Program-made: the position numbers and the translations under genes
Assembly: GCA_949752745.1 (NCBI GenBank)
Contig: OX457031.1
Span: 2,825,324-2,889,323 of the forward strand
DNA: 64,000 nt
Origin: Protula sp. h YS-2021
Lineage: Eukaryota; Annelida; Polychaeta; Sabellida; Serpulidae
Reading direction: 5' to 3'
Part shown: positions 50,501-62,500 of the stretch, in pieces
How positions within the stretch are numbered: the stretch's first letter is position 1
Layout of the letters: each line of letters opens with the position of its first letter
Notes under the pieces: model-generated
The model's database searches: none
Told to the model about the DNA's origin: nothing
Seen by the model: only the letters and a program-made list of their open reading frames with translations

Positions 50501-53500
50501 ATGGTTAAACAATTAAATAATCCAATCAATATAAGAGGAAGTAGATCTTGCTTCATTGTCGATTAAATTTTTGATAACTTTATGAAGTAAAATTACAGAG
50601 ATGCTTTTGTTTAGTTTTACATGAGATATTTATTTAAGCAAAGGGACACAAGCCTTTGCACTACCAAGCAAAGGACCGAAACACCATGCACTAAGTACCA
50701 AGCAATGAGAAAGCAATGAGCCGAAACAATCTACACTAAGTACCAAGCAATGGACCGAAACACTATGCACTAAGTACAAAGCAATGAGCCCAAATATCAC
50801 CTTTCTTCTGAATACCAGGCCTCACATAGGAGATCATTAGTAACAGTTGCAATTATTTCAATCTCCTGCGAAAAGATTCCAACAGCTGCCTGTATTTCTA
50901 AAAATATATAAAATTGATCTAATCACTTTGTAATACAAAAAATTGTACGCTTTACATCAGCTTAAAGAATTTTACAATTTCTAACAACCTCTTAGTCCTT
51001 AAAATGTTAAACCTCTAGATCTTTTTCTTTAAGAAAGAAGCTTCAAATTTAGGGAAGAATATCGGTTATATATTTTCAAAACTAGAGCCTTCATATTTAA
51101 CGCAAAGTTGGTCAATTTCTTCCTGCAAGAAAAGATTTCAAATTTCAGGAAAAATATCGGGCCAAATTTTTTACTACTAGATCCTGCAATCGAAGGAAGA
51201 ATGTCAGTCAAATTTCTCATGACTAGATCTCTGAGATTTCGGGCTGATTGACAATCTAAATTCTCACCACTAGAGCCTCGATATAGAGTAAGTTCGTCGA
51301 GATTGAAGGCCTCTGATCGCGTCTGATTGATGTAGGCAAAGCTACAGTATGAATGTTCATACTGGCGAGTGATTGGCGCAGTTTTGTAGTAATAACCTAA
51401 AAATAAAGAAAGTTTAATACGGGGTTATAGGTTATTGGGCTTAAAATGAAGTTAAAATGCCTTTATTTTATAATTAACCAGATTGCTTCAATATTCGGGA
51501 AAACTTCCCTTCAAGTTATAAATGAAATGAAAAAGGCCTTACCTCTATTACCTCTTTTCCTATATCTAGTACTACCACCACTATTATTACTATATAATGA
51601 TAATAATAATAATTATAAAAATATAAGAATAATAATAAGAATAAAATAAAATAATATAATAAAATAACTAATTGCTGAAGGCATTAAAATTCAGATCTAA
51701 TCGTGGCTGTTTACTTGCTCGCGACTGCATTGCTCACGAGAAGTTGAAAGCGCGTACTGATGACGGTGATGATATTTACCAATTAAAGCATCTCTTATAA
51801 AACCACTGTGCCTCCAGCCGACGCTCTCGTATATGTACAATACAGATGTCCTCCTGTTTTCTGGATCTGCTAACAGCACAAACTGGAAAGTGTTTGGCTA
51901 AAACAAATAAAGAAATATTATAAAATTAAAACTGTGTACACAAACTTTACTTTCTTTTTTATTCTTACGGATATGTGTTTTTATCGGTATCTTACTGGTT
52001 AAAATTATAAACGTAGTCTATTATGAGCTTTGAAAACATATGTTTCAGATATTACTGTGTTAAGTATTTATCTACACCCACCTTTTAAAATTAACATCCT
52101 GAAAAACTTTCCAGGATGCCCTCTTTATAGCTTCAAGCTGAGTGCACCTCAAACGCGACTTAGATATTTACACTGTTTTATTGATATACTTTAAGTTTTA
52201 CTCAAAACTAGTCATAGTCTAATGCTTCCATGTTTTCGAAGTGACATACCAACACTCACACTATCAAGGCTGCTGTCATACTGTTCCTGGGGTACCATGT
52301 TTTGCCACGTAACCACTAGCAACAGTACTGGGTCAAAACCTGAGCTGCCACTCTCTTCTAGCTTTTCTCTTGCCAAGTTAAGTATTCTCTGCGTTCTGGC
52401 ATGCGCAACACATAAAGTGACTCAGTTTTTAAATGTTGTTTATGTAGGCGTTTTATACTGTTTAATTGCGGTTTGTGGTATTATAACAGTACTACTGCTT
52501 ACCCAAGAACACAATGGATAAAATAAGTAAGTATAAATGACAATGCTTGTTGATTGCTTTTGCATTTGCTACGCTATAGCTGATGTATAACTGGGTTATC
52601 AAATCAATGCTTATATATGTCCAGTGATGCTAGTTAATAAATATTTTGTACTTAAATAATTTGTAGTTAGCCAATTTATCACTTTATCATCATGTGCAGA
52701 GATTATAATAACCAGACATACATGCATTATGCACAGATATATGTGTAAACATTGCATACACACCCTGTGCATCAAGGCGACCAAACATTGCATAAACTCT
52801 GTGCAACCAGGATTGCAAATATTACCTACATTTTCTATACAGACAGGAGTGTAAATACTACGTACGCAGTCTATAAAAGCAGGTGTGTAAACATAACATA
52901 CACACTCTATACAGCTAGGTGACCAAACATTACCTATACAATCCACAGCCAGGCGTGCAAACATTGCCTACATACTCTGAACAGCAATGCATGCAAACAT
53001 ACCATACAGAGTGTTAGACCCTTGATTTGTTTGTTTACGATAAATGTTTTAAACTCGGTCGCTATATTCTAGAGTACGGGTAATGGGCACAAATGGGAAA
53101 ACTCAATGTCCGCCATAGATTTTGGAAGTTATTTCCATGTTTCGGTATACCCGATGCTTGCGGCGGTGACGCGGTACAAAAAATAGTGCATTATCGTTTC
53201 TGTTTCATTATATTGTGTGCGAATTTTGTAATGCAATTATAGATAATGAATATGTAAATATTATACATAAAATTGGAAATAAAAGTGATGTTGATGGACA
53301 ACTTTAAAAAAAATTAATGAATAAGATATTTCTACACCGCTGTACTTTCGTCAGTATGACGTCACGACAGTATATATAAGTGACTACACACAGCATTGCT
53401 TCAGTGTATAATCTAGGTAGTTTATAAACTAACACTTAAAATTCTCCTCTGAGAGCCCTCTGAGTAACAGCCTTAGCTGAACTAAACCTGGGAGAACAAG

Positions 53501-56500
53501 AGGCACACTTAAGAATATCCTGTAAGACAGATAAGTGTAACGTCTCAGTTTATTCTCCCAGTTTATTCTCGATAACGGCTTGCATCTTACCAGTCCGTTG
53601 GCCCTCGTGGGAATAACCAAAGATCTTTTACCCGTCTTTTACTTATCTAAACGTTGACGTTAACGGATGCGGTAGAGTAGGGAGCTAGGGGAACTAGCTA
53701 ATAACTAAGTTCTTTTCACTGGACTTATTCACAGAATTTGGAATAGTTGCGTCTGATGAAGTTCGGGGTACTTTTTGGCGTGCTTTTTACGGTTATCTTC
53801 AAGGTAGAACTCACATTGCTTGTGATATTGTATGTACAACTTGTAATTAAATAAAACTACAAATTGAGAAGCCTGTTGTCTATTTTTTTTTAATTTTTAA
53901 GAAATAAGTTTTGAGTGCAATCTAAATTTACACTCCCCCATTCCTATCCTTTGTGTGGCGATAATTTAAATCCCCGGTCGAAGGATAGAACAACACTCTG
54001 TACGGCTAGGTGAACAAACGTCACATATGTGCTCTTTCTGGGTAGGCAATCGTGCACTATATAAATATCCGGTATAGGCAGGTGAGCAAACATTATGTAC
54101 CCAAATGAGCCAGATGGCAAAACGTTACCTAAATACTCTGTATGTGAAGGTGGCCAGACATTACAGATATGCCTTGTATCAATAAACAAGAAAATATTAT
54201 GTGCATACTCTGTGTAGGTCGGTGAGTTAACGCTCTGCTTTTCATATATGTGATACCATATAGTGGTGATGGATTGATCATAGCGGCAATTTGTCCAATG
54301 GGGAGCGAATATTGCGAAATCTTGCGCTCTAGAAGCTCCAATAACATTAATCCAAAGGCCAGGGGACTGGCGATAGAAAAGCTCACCGAATCCTACATAA
54401 CCGTTTGCTGATATCTGCAATTTCAAGATATAAAATCTATAACAATAAGTGTGTCCAAATAACAATACAGAGCTTTTTGGGGGTACACTTATTAGCATAA
54501 GTATGACGACGCTACCCAAGAAAAGTTAGAAAAGGATAACATTCTGAGGCCAGTCGCATTTTCGTTTCAAAAAAGTTATTTTGTTCAACGTTTCCCAATT
54601 CTCTTGAAATCGGTTATCTTTAGAAACCGCACTTAACAAACTTGGGAGCCCCAAAATCATACAACCACAAATATAACGTAACGTTAGACTATGAATACAC
54701 ATTAGAAGCTGGGATGAGAAAGAAAATGTGGTACCAAGTACGTTTTATCAGCCTGGCTCAATGTAATAGAAGAGTTCTTGTTCTCAAAAGTAGAGCAAAA
54801 ATAAAGCTATATTCCATTGAGTAAGCGTTTAAGCTCTACTCTTGGAGATATTAGTGGAAAGTACCGAATCTGTTCGAGGGGAATTCGTGTTTTCACGATC
54901 AATAACTACACTCCTAAAGCGAACGACATCCCACACTAATATAGCTGTTTTTATTTTATTCATCTATACTTATGTAAAAAGTATCAAAGGAACCTGACGA
55001 CATCTGAAATTGTCGAATAGAGATAGTTTCAGTGGTGTAAGTATTCTTCGTACTACTTGAAGATAGCAGCCGGGGCGTAATGTCATGAATAGATTCCCCA
55101 AACGGCATAGTGCGCATCTCTGAAAATGCGATAGAAAGTGCATTTAAAGCGGTTGGAAGCTGCTTGGTATAATATGTGTCCAACAAATTTCTGCCAATTG
55201 GTCGGTGTAGAGTATCAGTTTCATTTTCAAGGGGATTAGTTTTATTTAGTATTCCTTTTATCCATGAAATGTACTCAGTGTTTGGTTTGAAAAGGGGCAT
55301 TATTTAGAACTTAGTGCTCCATGTTTCGAGGTTGTTTAAAAAAGTCAGAGCAGAGTAATGAATTTGTACGTGAGTGGGGCCTTCGAGTGAAATGAGCGCA
55401 TTTATTTGCGTGCGTTGGATTTAAATATAAAAAACTAATGCGTCACTTCCTTCCAATTCCTGGTTATTGGTTAGTTTTGCTTATTATTAACACAGGTTAA
55501 TCTAATAAGGTAAAATACGCTATCAACATCCGTTGCGGTCGGCTGGAATATACAACGAAATATTTTGCAAGTGTACACCACTTTGTACACTTATCAGAAC
55601 TTTCGCAAAAGCATTTAAGGCATTTATTATTTATAAATTATGTTTGCTGTCACTTGGCCATGAACGCTGAATATCATTGACTTTTCCTGTGCAAAGTCAC
55701 CGATACTGACCTAGATCATGTTCTTAAATATGGAAAATCCCTAACCTGACCCAGGTTTAATCATGCTTTGATTGTTTTACATCGTCGACGTTGGGAAAAA
55801 GTAGGGTAGTGTGATGGTGGCTTATCTTTATAGATATTTATAGCACTATAACAACACATTTGACATTGGCAATACAACATTTCAATACCGCTTTTATTCC
55901 TACACTTGCACACTCAAGGCAGAGGCAAAACAAGAGAGAGCTCGATGACTACGCAACACTAATGTCATTTTAATTACAATGCAATGATATCATGGGATTA
56001 AAACTTAAAAAGAGACAAACGAGTATTTAGTTACGCGATTCACAATAACAATACATACATCGCTGTTGGAATGTACGAATGCATATGCGAATAAAGACAA
56101 ATAATGTACGCTGTTATCTGAGAAAAACCTGAGTGATTTTGATGATTTTCGCAAGTAACTCCCAAGCATATTTATCACAAAATTGTGAATCGGCTTATTC
56201 TACACTGTTCTCTAAAAGAACCGTGAGTATACTTCTATAAGTCACACGAATGAATGTATAGAAAGATATGACGTCACAAAAATAGTCCTTCTTGTACGTT
56301 CGCACGTTCTCCGTATTCACGCCCTGATTTTGATTAATATAATATGGTTTGGTAGATGAGACCAGTTTTCTATAAAGTTTGTTTGTACAAGCAAATCCAA
56401 TAATGAAGTTCTGTCCAATCTAATTGTAAAAATCAGCTAAGAAATCTTATATTCACATTATACCTCTCATTTCTGTGGTGCGGTCCCAGTTTTTTGTGCT

Positions 56501-59500
56501 TCAATGTATGAGCACATAGTCTGCTGATAATATAATAACAATGCACTCACTTATCTCACAGTCGCTGCCCTCGTAACCAAGTTCACATTCACACCTGTAG
56601 CCAGTTTGCATCTCTGTGCAAGTGCCGTCATTTTGACATGGGTTGGAATCACAGTAATCGATATCTAAAAAGATATTCAAAAGATTCTCTTCATAGGTAT
56701 TGCATTAATATTTTACATAACATTTCTGGTCCAATATTCGCATTATTTGTTCCAGTAACATAATCAACAAACATGTCCAGATAGAACAGTCACAGAATAC
56801 ATATTGGCCAAACATAGGTAATGTTCTTCATTCATAGTTCTCATTAGTCTCAATATACTTAAGCCATAAACAGTATTATTAACTTTCCAACGTAAAAGTA
56901 GAAATTTTGGCAATGCTAACAGAAATGTCCAACTGAAATTGTCTCATCTATATTCGGCATGGGAATTTTAAACGAAATGGTAGAGGGAAGAGGGATATGG
57001 AGGTCTGTGGCAGGTAGTGCCACTTCTGGAGTATTTAATACTAGCAGTTTAAGAGTTATATTTTGTCCATATAGTCTTCCATTTTCCCAGTTACTATGGC
57101 TTATTGTTCTCCTAAACCGTTTTTTAATATTATGTTAGTAACAAATCTTCTACAGCAGGTAGTAACTACAACTGCAGAATTAATAGTCTGTGTTCAGAGA
57201 TTTCTGACCACAGTAATGTTAATAAATATCCAAATGAAATTTAAAGGACATTTTGCATTAAATAGAGTGAACTAAAACGATGTAGCAGGTGGTTATGCCT
57301 TCTTGGGGCAGGGTGCATTTTAAATAGTGAGCAGCTATTAGTTGATTGAGATTTTGAATATTTTCCTGGGACAGTATGTTGGCCTGGTTATGTTGATAAC
57401 TACTGGATTTGTGTTTAAAACACCAATAATTTTTCCCTTATATGCACGTTTTATATATAGCTTAAGAAATTAGTTAAGACTGCTATGATTCTAATATGAC
57501 AAAATTGGTATTACAGTCGTTATTATTTTGAGATGAAGTTACATTAACTATACAGTTTGATATGATTTTTGCTTTGTGATTTTTAAATAGACGGATTAAC
57601 GTCTGACATGTTTCACATTGCACTCCGCTAAGTCCAACAACACACACATGTGTACGAAAATGTCTCCTCTACACAAGTTCCTCCATTTTGGCATGGGTAT
57701 GAATTACAGTAATCTATATCTAAAGATAAAAAGTTTGAATACACCAACAAAATCAACAGAATAATCGGCTAATCGATTAATCAACTGCACAAATTTTTAA
57801 TATTGTTGTTAGGTCATTTCACAAGACCAGGGTAAGGACAGCGTCTGAACTTATTTGGAATAAGCCAAAAATATCCAACCGAAATAGTAATTAATAGTGT
57901 TAGACTCTAGACTAATACTATGAGTCTTGATCCAGTGAAATAATAAATTGCACATTAAGTGATGTTCTCCTATGCCATCCGTCATTGCCATTGCAAATAG
58001 TATCGAAGTGTGCCTCAAGTACACTTCCTAGCCATAAGCTATAGCGAATTTTCTGCACTTATTTATCTTCCAGAGACTTAAGAAATATGTGAAAACTACA
58101 TTAGGTCGATGATATCTTATTTTAAGATAACATACACAACATACAAAATCGCAATAACTAAGCAGCTTTTTTGTATTTTTTAATTAGATGAATCAAAGCC
58201 TGACCTGTTTCGCATTGCTCTCCACTAAATCCATCAGTACACAAACATGTGTACGAAAGCGTCTCCTCTACACACGTACCGCCATTTTGACATGAGTCAG
58301 ATGTACAGTAATCTAAAGCTAGAGATAAAACTTTTATTTTGCCAATAAAATCAACAGAATAATCGGCTAATCGATTAACCAACTACACAAATTTTAAAAA
58401 TTATTGTATGGTTCATTTCATACGCTCAGTACAAGGACAGCGTCTAATCTTGTTCGAAATAATCAAGACATATCCATCCGTTGGGACCGGCATTCACATT
58501 GTCCCGAATGTGAAATACAGTGTTAGTCCTGGTGCAATGAAGTAACAAGTTGTCCTTTAAGTAACTGCCTACTATTATACCATCTGCTTTTTCCCATTTC
58601 AGATATTATCAAAGTGTGCCGAAAGTTCACTTCCTAGCTAGAATCTACAGCGATCTTTCTGCATTAATTCACATTCCAGAGACTTAAGAAATATGTGAAA
58701 ACTACATTAGGCAGATATTAATTGATTTTAAGCTAACATACACAACAGACAAACGTTCCAGTGGTTTTTATATTGAGATAAAGTTACATTGACTATACAG
58801 TTACTAAGTTTTTCTGCATTTTCTAATTAGATGAATTAACGGCTGACCTGTTTCGCATTGTTCTCCGCTAAATCCGTCAATGCACAAACATGTGTACGAA
58901 AGCGTCTCCTCTACACACGTACCGCCATTTTGGCATGGATCAGAAGTACAGTAATCTATATCTAGAAAAAAATTAATTCGGCAACAAAATCAAAAGCATT
59001 CTCGATTAATCGATTATTTATCTACACAAATTTTTAAAATTATGGTTTGGTTCATTTCATAAGCCCAGGACGATCAGAGCATCTTATATTATACGAAATA
59101 ATCAAGAAATATCCATCCGTAATGTCCAGCATTCACATTGTCAAGAATATGAAATACAGTGTCAGTCCTGACACCATGAAGTAACAAGTTGCCCTTTAAG
59201 TAACTATTCTGTTATGCCATCTCCCATTGCTCCATACAGATATTGTTGAAGTGTTCCGAACGTTCACTTCCTAGCTAGAAGTTGCAGCAATTTTTCTGCA
59301 CTAATTTACATTCCTAAGACTGCATAAATATGTAAAAACTACATTAGGCAGATATTAATTTATTTTGAGGTAACATACACAGCATATAAAGATTCCAGCG
59401 GTTTTTATTCTGAGATAAAATTACATTAACTACGCAGTTACTAAGTTTTTCTGTATTTTTCAATCATATGAATCAACGTCTCACCAATCTCGCATTGCTC

Positions 59501-62500
59501 TCCGCTAAACTCATCAATACACAAACACGAGTACGAAAACGTCTCCTCTACACACGTACCGCCATTTTGACATGGGTCAGAAGTACAGTAATCTATATCT
59601 AGAAGTAAAGATTTTTATTCGCCAACAAAATCAACAGAATGGCCGGCTAATTGATTAACCAACTACACAAATAGCAACAAGTAGGGTTTGGTTTATTTTA
59701 TAAGTTCAGTACAAGGCCAGCATCTACTCTTATTCGGTATAATCAAGAAATATCCACCCGTAATGTCCCGCATCAACATGGGCCCGCATGAGAGATGCAG
59801 TATTAGTTTTTATTCTATGAACTATCAAGTTACCCTTTAAGTTAATACTTTGTTATGCCTCTGACATTACACATTGCAAATAGTATCGAAGTGTGCTGAA
59901 AGGCCGAAAGGTAAATTCCTAGTTAGAAGCTATAGCTATTCTGCTACATTAATTTACAATCCAGAGACATAACAAATGTGTGAAAACTACATTAGACAAA
60001 TATTAATTGATTTTAAGCTAACATACATAACAGACAAATGTCCCAGTGGTTTTTATATTGAGATAAAGTTACATTGACTATACAGTTACTAAGTTTTTCT
60101 GCATTTTCTAATTAGATGAATCAACGTCTGACCTGTTTCGCATTGTTCTCCGCTAAATCCATCAATACACAAGCATGTGTACGAAAGCGTCTCCTCTACA
60201 CACGTACCGCCATTTTGGCATGGGTCAGAAGTACAGTAATCTATATCTAGAAAAAATTAATTCGGCAACAAATCAAAAGCATTATCAATTAATCGATTAT
60301 TCATCTACACAAACTCTTCAAATTATGGTTTGGTTCATTTCATAAGCCCAGGACGATCAGAGCATCTTATATTATACGAAATAATCAAGAAATATCCATC
60401 CGTAATGTCCAGCATTCACATTGTCAAGAATATAAAATACAGTGTCAGTCCTGACACCATGAAGTAACAAGTTGCCCTTTAAGTAACTATTCTGTTATGC
60501 CATCTCCCATTGCTCCATACAGATACTGTTGAAGTGTTCCGAACGTTCACTTCCTAGCTAGAAGTTGCAGCAATTTTTCTGCACTAATTTACATTCCTAA
60601 GACTGCATAAATATGTAAAAACTACATTAGGCAGATATTAATTTATTTTGAGGTAACATACACAGCATACAAAGATTCCAGCGGTTTTTATTCTGAGATA
60701 AAGTTACATTAACTACGCAGTTACTAAGTTTTATTGTATTTTTCAATCATATGAATCAACGTCTCACCAATCTCGCATTGCTCTCCGCTAAACTCATCAA
60801 TACACAAACACGAGTACGAAAACGTCTCCTCTACACACGTACCGCCATTTTGACATGGGTCAGAAGTGCAGTAATCTATATCTAGAAGCAAAGAAATTTT
60901 TTCGCCAACATAATCAACAGAATGACCGGCTAATCGATTAACAAACTACACCAATTGCAACAATTAGGGTTTGGTTTATTTTATAAGTTCAGTACAAGGA
61001 CAACATCTACTCTTATTCGGTATAATCAAGAAATATCCACACGTATTGTCCCGCATCCATATGGGCCCGCATGGGAGATGCAGTATTAGTTTTTATTCTA
61101 TGAAGTAACAAGTTGCCCCTTTAAGTTAATATTCTGTTATGCCAACTTACATTACACATTGCAAATAGTATCGAAGTGTGCTGAAAGGCCGAAAGTTAAC
61201 TTTCTAGTTAGAAGCTATAGCTATTCTGCTACATTAATTTTTTTACAATCCAGAGACTTAATAAATATGTGAAAACTACATTAGGCAGATATTAATTTAC
61301 CTTAAGCTAATATGCACAATACAAAAATATTTCAGTGGTTTATATTTTGAGGTAAAGTTACATTAACTACGCAGTTACTAAGTTTTTTTGTACTTGTTAA
61401 TTAGATGAATTAACATCTGACCTGTTTCGCATTGCTCTCCGCTAAATCCATCACTGCACAAACATGTGTACGAAGACGGCTCCTCTACACACGTACCGCC
61501 ATTCTGGCATGCGTCAAAATTACAGTAGTCTATATCTAGAGATAAAAGGCTTTGATTCGCCAACAAAATCAATAGAATAACCGTCTGAACGATTAGTCAA
61601 CTGCACAAATTAAAAATATATTGTTTGGTTCATTTTCTAAGCTCAGGGCATGGACAGCATCGATTTCTTATATGAAATAATCAACAAATATTCGCCCGTA
61701 TTGTCCCGCGTCCACAATGTCCCGCATGTGAGACACAGTAGTAGATTTGATACAATGTCATTGCTCATTTCAAATATTGCGCAAGTATGCTGGAGGTTCC
61801 GAGCCGAGGTACCGTAACAATTTTCCAGCATTAATTTACCATCCACAGAATTAATAAATAAGCGACAATTACATTTAGCAGATATTAAATTATTTTAAAT
61901 TGACATGAAGTATTATTTACCTTTCTGGTCAAGAATAACTGGTCAATAATATCCTTATAATCAAAATAAGTCAACATGTGCTTTGTTACATGACTTAATT
62001 TCCTTTTTCATAGAAATGACTGTTATGTCTTTTTTTTTTTAAATTTCTAATCAGCAATGAAAACTTATTGACTTGGGAATCTACCAATTGTATTTACTTA
62101 TGTTATGCAGTGATTCTAAATAATGCTAATTCACAATATAAATAAAACATTATGCATGCTTTGATAATATTTATTAAGTCTTTATAAGTTTTTAAAGTTT
62201 AAATTTTCAAATCTGTTATGATAGAAATCTTCAAATTTTAAACATTTAAACATGCCTTGTAAGTTAAACGTGATTAACTACATGGATGATAAGGTTTTAT
62301 TGACATCTCACCTGTCTCGCAGAGCTAAGGATTTATATACATTGAATTGACATCTCACCTGTCTCACAGAGCAGCCCCGTAAAGCCGTCAGCACAAGAGC
62401 ACGCGAATACCATTGTGCCTTGGTTGCATGTGCCGCCATTTTGGCATGGATAAGAATTGCAGTCATCTATAACTAGAGATTAGAAAATTAGATTCGCCAA

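Noticed and set aside
53007..54000. Solo LTR (TGTT...AACA with TATA box and AATAAA)
   Set aside because: Inverted ends extend to CAGAGTGTT/AACACTCTG with TA on both sides and no 4-6-bp direct duplication, which fits a TIR element better.
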